Below, piece after piece: positions 10,113-21,800 of a stretch of DNA of 64,000 bases. The DNA comes from Paragorgia papillata (taxonomy: Eukaryota > Cnidaria > Anthozoa > Scleralcyonacea > Coralliidae). The position numbers and the translations under genes were made by a program. A model generated the notes under the pieces. It did no database searches and was not told the origin of the DNA. It saw only the letters and a list, made by a program, of their open reading frames with translations. Every line of letters starts with the position of its first letter. Positions within the stretch are counted from its first letter, which is position 1. The stretch is taken from the NCBI GenBank assembly GCA_035771165.1, contig JAWNZC010000175.1:187001-251000 (forward strand), written 5' to 3'.

Positions 10113-13100
10113 CAGTGGCGTCGTGGCCGGGGGGGCCAGGGGGGGCCATGGCCCCCCCTAATGTCGTTCAACACAGTTTTGTCGGAATTCGGCCGGTCAT
10201 GACTATCACTTTTCAGTTATGCCACCAACAACGAAACGTCGGAAAGTTGAATGTCTGCTATGCAAGAAGACATTTGACAGTGATTATCGATCTCGCCATA
10301 ACAGTAAATATCATTCGGATAGAGTAAAGAAACACCAACATATTCCATACAAACATGCTGGTGCTCCTGCGAATCCTTTCCAGGTTTGTCTTTTGACTTT
10401 TTTGTTATTTCATTATTAAATTCACTAGTAGCGGTTGTCGCTTTAATACGCCTGTTTTATACTTCGGGCAATTGTCGAATTTAATTCAGAATTAAGTATG
10501 TTTTATCGTTTCGAAGCTAATTGCCTAATTCTTCTAATATGAATTAAATTTAAAATTTGCCTAAAATAAATTGCAAGATGCATGACAATGGCTGTAGTGA
10601 CGTAGATCGATCTATGTCTCTACTAAACCAAGAGGCGAGTGTCGCGACTGTCGCGAGACTATATGTCTATATTTGTCTATTCAATCAAGGAATAAAAGTA
10701 TAAAACGAGCGTGTTCTAGTGTTCTACATACAATTGCGTTGCCGCGCGAGATAATCGCACCAGACGCAATGAAATTTGACTCGTTGTGTTGCCGGGCTTA
10801 ATAGTTAATACGTTAATATTAGCATGAGAATTAAACAGACCCACACGCGTCTAAGAGGGCTCCTCTACACTTACCTGCAATCTTGTAACGTTACAGTATG
10901 TGGACTGAAGGTTTTTCTTATGCACTCTTTTTTGAAATTATAATCATATTACTAAATACCTATATATTTTAATATTTACTTATGAAGGCTGCAACTGCTG
11001 CATGTTCATTATCATCGACCTCCCATCAAGAATCTGCCTCGAGCGATCAGGCGCAAGTTAGTCATGAAGTTGCACAGTCATATGAAACTAACACGCAACC
11101 CAGAGAATGTCCATCATCAACATCATCGACCTCCCACTTCGACTCCCAGCAAGAATCTGCTTCCAGTTACCAGGCGGAGATTATTCAGGATAGCGACGCC
11201 GAAAACTCCTAAGTCTAACGTACAACTAACTACTTGTACTGTCACTGTTAGAGAAACGGAAAGTTGTGAGGAAGAACAATTAGAACATACTTTCCTAAGC
11301 TCAAAGTTATTGACACCGACGCAACAACCTGAAGAAAACCCATCAAGTGAAAGCTGCGCCCACAGTTTAGAAAACTTGTCTTTCGTTGATGCCGAAGAAA
11401 AGACAGTGTCAGACTCAGAAGAATTAGTTAATGCAATTGCAGCAGCCGTTACAGCCTGCGAAACCGACATGGCCGACCCTGTCACATACGTAGACAAAGT
11501 TAATGAGCTTGATACTGTCCTTAGAAAGCGATTGATTTTGCGAGGATCATTCCAGCCCAAAGCAAATGAAATGACGAGAAAGCAATTCCCCAAATCAAGA
11601 TGTGGTTCTCATGATCGCTGTTTCAATGAAAGCTGGTACCAATCAAGAGTCGGAAAAAATAGTTTTGAAAGAAAGTGGCTTTCGTATTCCCCAACAAAAG
11701 ATGCAGTTTTTTGTCACTTTTGTATTTTTTTTAGTGCCAAGAATAAAGAAACAACATTCACGAATATCGGATATCGTGATTGGAAGAAGGCCAATGAAAA
11801 ATTTGAAAAACACGAGAAATCGCAATGCCATATTGATGCAACAGTGGATTTTACAAATTTTTGTTCTCACACTGCCATCAATGAACAACTTTCTAATGAA
11901 GCAGCAAGGATGGAGACAGCAAGACAGGAGAAGGTTAGAAAGAACAGAGAGATGATGAAAAGACTTATCGATATAACACTATGTTTAGCTGAACAAGGTA
12001 TTGCTTTCAGAGGTCATCGCGAAGAGTCTTCAAGCACGGAGGAAGAGCCAACAAGTTCAGGAAATTTTCTTGCTATGGTCAACCTTCTCTCAAAGTATGA
12101 TGAAGCACTAGCTACTCACTTAAGAGAAGTGAGAAATGCAAAGTTGAAGAGAACAAAAAAGGAAAGCGGGAAAACGAAAGGGAAAAAAATCAAAAAGTGG
12201 AAGGGGAGATCTTGTCTCATTTATGAGTGCAGATTCGCAAAACAAGATAATAAATAGCATTGGAAGCCAACTCTTGAAAGTCATCGTCAATGAAATAAAA
12301 ACTGCCGGGATCTACAGCATTGCTATGGATTGCACCACCGACAGTTCTCACGCAGATCAACTATCCTTAATAATCCGATACTTGAATAAGTCTTTGGACA
12401 TTGTTGAACGATTAGTATGCATTGAGCGAGTAAAGGAGTCATCCGCCGAAGGATTATTCGAGACTCTTCAACAGGTTTTGAACAAGAGCAGTCTAAGTTT
12501 GAGTGACGCTGTCGGGCAGTCCTATGATGGTGCATCTGTCATGACAGGGAAATACAAAGGAGTGAAAACACTCGTCCAAAAAGAGAATCCACAGTGTCTG
12601 TTCATCTGGACATTTGACCACGTGTTGAATCTTGTCATAATGGAAGCTTGTGGGTCCTCGTTAGCGTCAAAATCTCTGTTTGGTGTGTTAGAGAAATGTA
12701 CGCCTTTTTCTCGCACTCACGGAAGCGTAGCGACATCCTTGAAGAGAAGCAGCAAGAAGCCAAGATCTCACAAATTCATCGACCTCAGAGAGTTTCAACA
12801 ACAAGATGGTGGTCGCATCAAAAAGCCTTAGAGAATGTTTTCTTTGCACAGAATGGTAGCTTGTTCGACTGTTTCATCGACACGCTTCAAGAATGCCAAT
12901 CACCAAGTCAAAGCAGGGAGAAATCACCGACGCTGAAGCTTTGGAACAAAAGTTAACGTCTTTTGAGACGATTCTAACAGCGTATATTTTCAACCAGATA
13001 TTTGCTATCACTGATCCCGCCTCTCAGTATTTACAATCAGAAAAGATTGACCTGCTGACAGCTATCCGATTGGTTGAAACAGCTGAGTCACAGCTCGATC

Positions 13101-13132
13101 AGCCCCTGGATTCTACAAGTGTTTTAGTTGCA
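10113..13132 (+). mobile_element. hAT-type element (ZMYM/TTF group), 3'-truncated
   Basis: The 5' end begins CAGTGGCGTCGTGGCC followed by a G-rich/C-rich hairpin (GGGGGGCC...GGCCCCCC), which is typical of hAT ends. The coding region follows. The 3' end is missing: the transposase frame stops being recognisable where the (TA)n tract and the PLE begin near 13132. The PLE insertion therefore probably truncated it. Confidence 0.75.
10219..13132 (+). CDS. hAT transposase, TTF zinc finger + DUF4371-like, broken
   Basis: Exon 1 (10219-10383) encodes a C2H2-like finger (CLLCKKTF...H...H) and ends at CAG/GT. Exon 2 starts near 10985 after an AG. A low-complexity Ser-rich leader is followed by a TTF-type zinc-finger region (KQFPKSRCGSHDRCFNESWY, then CHFC.FF...H.....H). 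Next comes the DUF4371/hAT catalytic core, with IAMDCTTDSSHADQLSLI and the YDGASVMTGKYKG block. At least four frame breaks are visible (about 11200, 12210, 12700-12740 and 12900). The C-terminal dimerisation region is absent. It resembles the transposases that gave rise to ZMYM-type proteins. It is non-functional as it stands. Confidence 0.8.
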
Positions 13133-13144
13133 AGTACAATACTC

Positions 13145-13212
13145 TTCTCCATATATTATAATAAATATATATTTTTATGGTATTATATATACGTTATATA
13201 CCATATATACAG

Positions 13213-13294
<82 letters not shown>

Positions 13295-13300
13295 GATAGG
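13145..13300. repeat. (TA)n tract
   Basis: Alternating TA/TG-rich dinucleotide tract at the junction between the truncated hAT element and the PLE. PLEs and LINEs in this window repeatedly abut such tracts. Confidence 0.95.
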
Positions 13301-13394
13301 TTGAGTAGGTTATAATAACATTTGGCAGAGTGCTCAATGGATACCCAGAGCATATTAAACAAATGGAGGTAGAACGACTCAATAAATTTGATTA

Positions 13395-13455
13395 GGCATA
13401 TTTATTACTATTTAGTTTCGTACCACGAGATGTGGCACTCTTCAGATAAAACGGC
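13395..13455 (-). ncRNA. Hammerhead ribozyme, type I, PLE-associated
   Basis: Minus strand: core CUGAAGA (forward 13440-13446), a 7-bp stem II GUGCCAC/GUGGUAC with loop AUCUC, then GAAA, a 3-bp stem III ACU/AGU with loop AAAU, cleavage triplet GUA, and 3' strand AUAAA pairing with UUUAU in stem I. Beyond an internal loop, AUUAGGC pairs again with GCCUAAU. All invariant core positions (CUGANGA, GAAA, NUH) are present. Short stem III is the form known from Penelope-like elements, and this motif lies just 3' of a PLE coding region on the same strand. Confidence 0.85.
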
Positions 13456-13606
13456 CTAATGCCTGACAGCTAAAACTTACAATATTTTGTACAAACAGAT
13501 GACGCTTTAATCCTATTTACCATGCAAGCTAGGCAATTATCACCTTGTCATTACGTTGGCACCACGTGGAAATACCAAACTTAAGCGGTAATTTTAAAAT
13601 AGTTCG

Positions 13607-15172
13607 TTAAAAGTTAATTAAAAGGAATTTTTTAGCATGTCTACATGAAGAAACTAGTTCATTGCGTTTGTTTAGGGTAGCCATAGTAGGTTTACATATG
13701 ATAAAGTATTTTTCCCACAAACAGAGATTGCATCTATTTGAAGCGCAATTATAAGGCTTAGCTCGCTTCAATATTTTCCAATTAATATTAAAATCAACAT
13801 TGTTATTTTTCAAGTCCCAAATGTGTTTACTCAGCTCTGTGGAGTTCTGTTTCTTGTGAGAATTAAATGATGCCTTGTGGTTCGTAAATCTGGTCTTAAA
13901 AGAGTTCTCAGTAAGCCCGACATACGTTTGTGGAGGTCTGTTATCTTTAGTGGTAACCGTAGCTTGGTACACAACAGACTCAACAAGACATTTTCCTGGC
14001 ATTGGGCACTCATCCTTTTTCCTACAATTGCATGATTTTTGGCTATTTACATTGCAGGTTTGGGACAGTCTGGTTTTGTTGTGTCCATCGATAGTCTGCT
14101 TTATGTTTGACATACAACTGTAGCTTATCTTGACCGTGTTGCGGTTAAAGATTTTATGTAGAATGTGCCCTGTGGGGAATTCCTCGTCAAGAATCTTTAA
14201 GAATGATTGTCCAACATTAGTAGAAACATTCTTGCTGAAGGGTGGGTTGTACCATATAATGTTGCGTTTACGTGTCCTGTTTTTGTTAGCGGTTTGATTT
14301 AGCGGATGTTTGAATTTAAGTTGGTGTGTGTAACCGCTTTTGTCTAGAGCTTTCTGGTATAATGGTACGGCGTGAAGAAACGATTCCTGGTCAGATGATA
14401 TCTCAGTGAGGCGTTTGTTGATGGATAATGGGATATTGTCTAGTATTCTAGGTGGGTGGTTAGACTTGTTATGCACGTAGAGAGGTATGTTGTTAGGTTT
14501 AGAGTACGGCTGATATTTCCCGCTAGACAAATTCAAGGTCACATCAAGGAAGTTTATGATCTTCTTGTTTGCTTCGATTGTAATTTTTAGACCATGGTTG
14601 TTAAAGATGGCACATAGATCTTTTTTAATCATTTCTATTTCACGCGGTGTTGCTTTAAGAATACCCAGACCGTCGTCTCTGTATAAGCCGAAATTATTGC
14701 CATGCTTTGTCGTAATAAGATGTAGTAAGAAAGAACCGACTAGTTCGCAGGACTCGGCACCGTCGAAACTACCCATTGTGACGTCGAAGAGGTTAGATGA
14801 AGTCTTTTTGCCCCAGTGGCTTCGTGAATTATGAAGGCATGATTTCTTCGCGTGTAAAATAATTTGCCGTTCTTCGTCCGTGATGTTGTCGTAGTTTGAT
14901 GCGAAATCTAACGCTGCATTGAGTAGATCGGCTGAAATGGATGGATAAAAATCGACCACGTCAAATGCAATAAATGAATATTGATTTTTGTTTGAGATGT
15001 TGTTAAACCACGCTAAGAGAGATGTTGTATTTTTCCACTGGTTTACACAAGTAGCTTCGATGACTTTTGTGTTAATTCTGTCGAGGATTTGTTTACTAAT
15101 TTTTCCAATTTCAGACTTAGAAGGATTGATAAGGCGGCAAGTCGGGTTGTTTTCAAAATTGGTTTTGTGATC
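13607..15172 (-). CDS. Penelope-like element RT + GIY-YIG endonuclease
   Basis: The frame opens at the (TA)n boundary near 15172 without an ATG (5'-truncated) and runs to the stop at 13607. The N-terminal part matches the PLE RT start ([20 protein letters not shown]). It is followed by [11 protein letters not shown] (RT motif A-like Asp), the catalytic box [10 protein letters not shown], and FLDVTLNL. The C-terminal part has a Cys cluster ([15 protein letters not shown]) and a GIY-YIG-like block (VVYQATV...[17 protein letters not shown]). No internal stop is visible, so the surviving part is intact. PLEs copy RNA into genomic DNA at endonuclease nicks. The hammerhead at 13395-13455 belongs to the same element. 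Confidence 0.88.
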   Translation of the reverse strand, partial: DHKTNFENNPTCRLINPSKSEIGKISKQILDRINTKVIEATCVNQWKNTTSLLAWFNNISNKNQYSFIAFDVVDFYPSISADLLNAALDFASNYDNITDEERQIILHAKKSCLHNSRSHWGKKTSSNLFDVTMGSFDGAESCELVGSFLLHLITTKHGNNFGLYRDDGLGILKATPREIEMIKKDLCAIFNNHGLKITIEANKKIINFLDVTLNLSSGKYQPYSKPNNIPLYVHNKSNHPPRILDNIPLSINKRLTEISSDQESFLHAVPLYQKALDKSGYTHQLKFKHPLNQTANKNRTRKRNIIWYNPPFSKNVSTNVGQSFLKILDEEFPTGHILHKIFNRNTVKISYSCMSNIKQTIDGHNKTRLSQTCNVNSQKSCNCRKKDECPMPGKCLVESVVYQATVTTKDNRPPQTYVGLTENSFKTRFTNHKASFNSHKKQNSTELSKHIWDLKNNNVDFNINWKILKRAKPYNCASNRCNLCLWEKYFIICKPTMATLNKRNELVSSCRHAKKFLLINF

Positions 15173-15744
<572 letters not shown>

Positions 15745-15893
15745 TTTCGTGATAATAGACTTGACGTTGTTCATGCAACTATAGCTAATCTTGACTGTGT
15801 TTCTGTTAAAAAGTTCACAAACTTTTTAACAGAAACACAGTCAAGATTAGCTATAGTTGCATGAACAACGTCAAGTCTATTATCACGAAACAT
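15745..15893. repeat. Near-perfect palindrome made of head-to-head PLE ends
   Basis: About 68 bp of PLE coding sequence (TATGTTTCGTGATAATAGAC...) is followed by its exact reverse complement, with a centre near AAAAAGTTCACAAACTTTTT. The right arm continues as the PLE fragment at 15861-16520. This is an inverted-copy junction like those known for Penelope insertions. Confidence 0.9.
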
Positions 15894-16520
15894 AATTCAC
15901 GCACAATCAGGAAAAGCAAGCCACGAAGCATAGTTACAAGCAGTTGCAATTGCAGGATTAAGGACAATTGCCCCCTACGTGGGCAATGCATGACAAACAA
16001 CATAGTATACAAGGCATCTATTTCCATAAGCAACACGAACATCACTAAGCAATACATTGGCATGACAGCAAGTACATTTAAAGAGCGATATCGTAACCAT
16101 ACTAAATCTTTCCAGAATAAAAAGTATTCAAATGAGACAGAACTTTCGAAATACATTTGGAATCTAAAGAAAAAAAACCCAAAGTTTCGACATAACCTGG
16201 TCTATACTAAAACACTCAATTTCTTACACGGGAGGATCAAAAAGATGCAATTTATGTTTGGACGAAAAACTTTTCATCATGAAGGCAGACAAACAACTCT
16301 TACTAAACAAAAGATCAGAAATAGTTTCGACCTGTCGGCACAAAAACAGATTTCGGATCAACAACCTAAATAATCAAAGGAATGCGCGCAACGTTTCGAC
16401 GCCCACACCCAGGCTCCAAACGAATGCGCCGGACGTTTCGACGCCCACACCCACGCCCCAACTAACGCATTTAAGCAGCCCACTAACCGATATTTTTCAG
16501 TCGCCTGATGATCCCGTTTA
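15826..16520 (+). CDS. PLE fragment: C-terminal GIY-YIG endonuclease part
   Basis: Encodes a linker with a Cys cluster (CNCRIKDNCPLRGQC) followed by the GIY-YIG-like block (YKASISISN...KQYIGMTASTFKERYRNH) and then the downstream region in shifted frames (breaks near 16190 and 16370). The end carries PTPT-rich sequence and a hammerhead-like motif. It is the same PLE lineage as 22731-23912 and distinct from the 13.6-15.2 kb copy. RT is absent, so it is a broken fragment. Confidence 0.8.
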
Positions 16521-16550
16521 GGGTGAAACCTCTGGTAGCGAAGACTTTAA
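16495..16550 (+). ncRNA. Hammerhead-like motif of PLE family 2
   Basis: CUGAUGA (16505-16511), CCC/GGG stem II with loop GUUUA, GAAA (16525-16528), stem III ACC/GGU with loop UCU, GUA cleavage triplet (after 16537), and stem I GUCGC/GCGAAGAC with partial pairing. The first base pair of stem II is U-U instead of the usual G-C, so activity may be weak. Two further copies lie at 22765-22815 and 23828-23880. Confidence 0.55.
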
Positions 16551-16680
16551 GGTACAACTATACTTCATACTTTGTATATATATATATATATCATATGTAT
16601 GGTGATTGAAGTACTTTTTGTTAGAAATTAGTGCACACTGTATTTTGATGAATATTGGCATAGAGCTTATAAAATGATTA

Positions 16681-16851
16681 TTAAAGATATGCTCAGTAAT
16701 AGTACTTGGCTGGAAAAAAACCTATTATTTTCAGAAACATTGAATGATCCCGTTCTTGATAGCACATCCCTGGAAGTTGTTGAAAACAACATAGAAATAT
16801 GTGCCAATAAAAGCATAAAACCAAGTAATGTCAATGGAACAACTTTTCAAG
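16681..16851 (+). CDS. Possible exon, unknown product
   Basis: An open frame from about 16674 to a donor (CAAG/GTATGT at 16851) encodes an acidic segment with no recognised motif. It lies between KDZ-like exons on the same strand, but its exit phase (1) does not match the entry of the exon at 17576 (which needs phase 2). It may be an independent or spurious exon. Confidence 0.25.
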
Positions 16852-16859
16852 GTATGTAC

Positions 16860-17570
16860 AAACCTTAAATGCATAAACGTTATACTGACTTACATCTAGA
16901 ATTAAACTAAGAGTTAGAAAGTGAAGTTTCCTGCAATAAGGATACTGGTGGCAAGAAGATTTTGCAATGCTGGTCTAGGGGGATGTTTTTCATTGTCAGT
17001 GCTGGAGGACACATTGATTGTTGGCAACCTTAATACAGGTTAGTAATTGAGACTGGATCTTCAGGAATAGCACTTAACCTAGATGGGTTGTAATGATAGT
17101 ATTTACTCTAAAATAATTCCTCCAATAAAATACCAGTCATGTACGTCACAATGTAAATTCAACTAATCACAAATGTAAAAAACTGTGAATATTGGCAAAA
17201 CTAATAACTTGTGGACACAATGTTTGAATTTTGCAAGTCAGAAGATAAAGTGTATGTAAGGTACATATAGGTTTATTAAACTTGAGGTACAGGTACTGCG
17301 ATTATAGGTAGGAAAACTATCAAATAATATTTTGAATAATGAATAATGATGACTCACATTTAAATACTGTTTAAAACCATGATGGTTAATTATATTTTTA
17401 CAGTAACAATCTTCCATTGTTAGACTTAGAGTAAAATACTAAACGTTGTCTTTGTAATGTCTTTGAGTTAAAAGAGTAAACATTAACATTGACCTGTTCT
17501 CACCATTAACGCTGTTCTCTTGCACAGTATGGTACATGTATATATGATTTGTGTATGTTTCTATTTGATT
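16860..17570. other. Non-coding, intron-like
   Basis: AT-rich sequence with no repeats or coding signal that I can identify, ending in a TTTGATTACTAG acceptor at 17575. Confidence 0.4.
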
Positions 17571-17575
17571 ACTAG

Positions 17576-18310
17576 GTCTGAGTCTCCTACACAAGCCTAT
17601 CTGATTATAGTGCTATGGTTGTACAGAAAATTTAAAACGATGAAAGATACAGGAATGTCAGATGAAGACATGGTTAAGGCGATGGAAGATCTATGTTTGG
17701 CTTATGACAATATGTGCCACCTGGACAGCCTTAAACTTTCAAAGAAATATTTACCATTCCCTCCCCCATTGAACCAGGCATGGAAGCTGATATCAAAGGT
17801 AATCCCTTACGAAAAAGTCTATAGGCGCCTATAGGCGACCTATAGAAAACGTTCCAATTGCCCATAGAAGCACTCGGTGCCTATAGAGATATATAGGTTG
17901 GTCGCCTATAGGCTTGTATTCCTATAGGTTACCTATAGGAAATGTTCCAATTGCCTATAGAAGCCTATAGAATCCTATAGGTTGGCCTATAGACTACTCT
18001 ATAGGTCACATATAGACTTTTTTGTTAGGGATAGATCGTCTTCATCTACGTAATCATGTAGATCCTAAATGCAGACAGATGTATAATGCTGAAGATAAGG
18101 TACCTTCCACCAACAACACCATGGCATGTGAACAAACCTTTCACCTTTGTATGGGCGAGCAGGTTGAAGAAGGTGATTTTGGCCATGCCCAGACTGCATC
18201 AGTTTTTGTTTCTTCACCGTTCTGTAATGCGGCGGAATGGTTACACAGAAGTATGTCACCTTAACCTTAAGACACCGGTTTTACCAAAGCTAAGTAAGGC
18301 GAATATATTT
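17576..18310 (+). CDS. KDZ-like transposase C-terminal part, interrupted by a MITE
   Basis: The exon follows an acceptor AG at 17574-17575. The first part has LCLAYDNMCHLDSLK; the second (from 18033) has DRLHLRNHVDPKC and ACEQTF. It then shifts frame to a WASRLKKVILAMPRLHQFLF segment and RRNGYTE. The order D..C / H..H..C / E-Q fits the KDZ catalytic region. A 227-bp MITE (17804-18030) sits inside the exon; removing it with one 2-bp repeat keeps the frame open across the site. The separate frame shift near 18135-18140 is not explained by the MITE. Relationship to the 9233-9478 exon is likely but unproven. Confidence 0.6.
17804..18030. mobile_element. 227-bp MITE, CCCTTACGAAAA family, 2-bp TSD (AT)
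   Basis: Begins CCCTTACGAAAAAGTC and ends GACTTTTTTGTTAGGG, imperfect TIRs of 16 bp. AT precedes (17802-17803) and follows (18031-18032) it. The interior consists of CCTATAGG/CCTATAG-type palindromes. It interrupts a KDZ-like coding exon, and precise removal restores that frame. This independently fixes the ends and the 2-bp duplication. It is the same family as the 4.53-kb element at 51470-56000. Confidence 0.9.
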
Positions 18311-18329
18311 TCAACAGCAGAATAATGCT

Positions 18330-18830
18330 TGCTATAAAACAATTCACAAAAATGAACTGATAGTAAAAACTATGTAAGAGATCTAAATTATTGTCTTGTG
18401 ACGTAGAGGAAGTTATACTATAGTAACATGTACATGGTTAGTCAGTAATTCCTATCATTTTCTTTTGAGTTTAGTACAGCAGTTTCTGAAAGTTCTTATT
18501 TTGTCAGTCAATCTATTTACAGTGTTTAGGAATATTTCATTATTTAGTACTTGCAGCTTTAATTCAAACTTGTAATGAATTTGTGAACTACAGAACATTT
18601 TCATCTAATGTTATATGAAATCTTAATGTTTTGCTATGACATTGAAAGTAAATTGTCTTTCTAAAGGTAAATCAGTTTGGTAATCATGGTGGTTCTAAAT
18701 TAATAAAGTACTTCATTTGACCAAACAGTGCTATACTGGTAGTGCCGTCATAATTGTTTTATGCTGCCAGTTAAAACAAGAACAAGAAACAAAAAGTAAA
18801 CAATTTACTTAATGACGAAGGTTACTGTAT
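18330..18830. other. Non-coding, no gene seen
   Basis: AT-rich spacer between convergent KDZ-like (plus) and BEN/PHD (minus) genes. No obvious repeat or coding signal. Confidence 0.4.
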
Positions 18831-18832
18831 AA

Positions 18833-21800
18833 TCATAGGCAGTCACTGCAATAATATTCACTGGTGTAATTGTCAATCTTAATCTTTGCACATTTGGTGT
18901 GCTGCCAGTTGCCACATTTGTTGCACTCCACCATTCCAGATGTTTTGTTATTGGTACACACAAAGTGCAGTATTTTTTCGTATTTTTCCCTTAAAAATAA
19001 AATTAAAAATTAATTTAAAATTTTTTTAAACTTGTAAATTTATCATATGATGCATACATGCATTTTAGGAGTTACTATTTACCTTTTCTTTTTTTTCGTT
19101 TGTCCAGTTTCCTCTTCGACGTTTATATCTGCTGTTGTCCCTAAAAGTGTCAATAAATAATTCCGTTGAACACTACTAGAGCCAAAAATCCATCTGTTAA
19201 CATTATAAGTGTATTTCCCCTCTTCCGTACCAGCACAATGCACAAGTGATTGTCTAAAGTAACATGATGTTTTACTTGAATCCTCCAGCGTTTCAGCATT
19301 CATTGGTGACTCTAAAAAAAAGTAAGAGTGATTCTATTTATTTCCTTATCTTACAATTGAGATTTGAGATGAATCTGCAAGTTTTAGTCATGAAAAAACC
19401 AAATTGTATAAAATACTTGACAGATATCTCAATCACATGTCATATGAAAAAACCACAACATTGTTACAGCTATAAAGAATAAAACAGACCACGAAAAAGA
19501 TCATCTTGTCAAACCCAAGATTTGATTTGTGAAGAAACAAGACACAAGAAATTAGTTCTTTGGGTTTGACAAGATGATCTTTTTCGTAGTCTGTTTTATT
19601 CTTTTGGCTGGTATTATTTTTTTATTGTTACAGCTAGTAGCTGTATACTTTGGACACTTGAACAAATACCTGAAACAATGTCACTAATTGCTCCAGTTAC
19701 TGCTGACCATCTTCGTTTGGACGATTTGGAATGCTTACTGCAGGCTTTGGATGTAGGTGTGCGTTTGGATGTAGATGTGGCTGTCACTGTAGGTATGGGT
19801 TTGAGTGTAAGTGTGGCTGTCACTGTAGGTATGGGTTTGGGTGTAAGTGTGGCTGTCACTGTAGGTATGGGTTTGGGTGTAAGTGTGGCTGTCACTGTAG
19901 GTATGGGTTTGGGTGTAAGTGTGGCTGTCACTGTAGGTGTGTTGTAACCAAGATCAAATAAAAACTTCTGTAAACTTCTTTGAGTAACATGACTCAAAGC
20001 AACATATTCTGCTTCTGTAGTAGATTTGGCAACTGTTGCCTGTTTCTTACTACACCAGCTAACTGTAGAATTAGCCACCTTTAAAACATATCCAGAAGTA
20101 GAGCGAGGGGTATCTACATCCCCTGCCCAATCGGCATCTGAAAAACCATACAAGATGTTTTCATTACCATCTGTTGTAAATTTCAGGCCATAGTTTAATG
20201 TTCCTTTAATGTACCGTAAAAGTCGTTTTACTCCCATCCAATGGTCTTTACTTGGATGTGACATATACTGCGATAGGACTCCTACAGCTGCGGCGATATC
20301 TGGCCTTGTAGCTGTTGATGCGTAAGTCAAACAACCTATAGCTTGTTGATAAACCTGCGAATCAAATGGCTCCTCATCTTCAGTTAGTTTATGAAACTTC
20401 TTTCCAGTCTCGAGTGGAGTTTAAATAGATTTACAATTTCCCATTCCAAACCGATTTAGTATACCTTCCAAATATTTCTCTTGATTGATGTACAATGTCT
20501 TAGTTGCTCGATGTCTTTTGATTGACATCCCGAGAACAAAGTGAACTTCTCCTTGGTCTACCATTTCGAATTTTTACACAAGGACTTTTTCTCTGCATTG
20601 AGCATATCGACATCATTGGAAACTGGAATGTCATCATCGACATACACTGCCAAGATTGCATAACTAATAAAGCCATCAGCCTTCTTTTCGGATTTGACAT
20701 AAATGCAGTTATCAGCACCACTTTTTCGATAACCATTTGCCATAAAAAAAATTGTCGAAGGTCTGGTTCCAGCAACGAGCAGACTGCTTTAGCCCATAAA
20801 TGCTCTTTTTCAATTTGCATACATAATCAGGATGATCTGGATCAACAAATCCTTCAGGTTGAGACATATAAATGTCATGTTCGATCAATCCATTTAAGAA
20901 AGCAGTTTTAACATCCATTTGATGTACTTCCAAATCATGTGCATTTGCTAAAGCTAGCAAAGTTCTTATGCTTGAATACCTGGCAACTGGAGAAAAAACT
21001 TCTTCATAATCGACTCCTTGAGTTTGCGAATATCCTTGTGCTACAAGTCTAGCCTTGTATCTATCAATGTTGCCATTTGCATCTCGTTTAACTTTCAAGA
21101 AAACGTTTAACTTTCCTCCCTTTTAGGGAGGACCTTGAGTCTTGTTTTCAGTTGCTTGAGCTTTGAAATAAACTAATAAACGTTTTCGTAGGCTGTTGAA
21201 TATAACCTATATCGGAGTAATAATCTGAAGGCACACGAAAGGACGTTCCTGCAAGCAATCTTTTTCACCAGTTCCTTGGAGGGTAGATTTTCATTGCATC
21301 ACCATCCATGTCGCCCTTTTCATCATCGGTTTCATCTGAATAATCCTCTAGGCATTGTTTAAGTTGAGCGTAATTTGATACAAAGGATACGAGTTCCTCT
21401 CGTAATGAAACTGAGTCAATTTCAGGCAAAGCTTTAGGTATTGTGGTAAGCTGGATTCTCTTTGGGTGTGCTTTCACTTCGTCAAACTTGTTAGGATCAA
21501 AGCATGCAACTTCTTCATATAAATCTTTGTGGTCGGCGAAACGGCTCTTCATGCTTTCTACCACTGTCTAGGATGTTATGACAGGAAATCTCGAAATGTT
21601 TCGCTGGACTTTCTATTCCGCTGGGTCTTCGACTTGAACGAATTTCTGGAAGGTTTTGCGGAAGATATTTTCTCCTGCTAATTTGTTATTTACTTCATTG
21701 ATGAATTTTGCAGCATGTTGGTGGATGTCGGCAAAATCTCTGGTAATCTCGCCGAGTCTGTCTAGGTGCGTGTAAATAACCCGAAACTGGGGTGGTGTTG

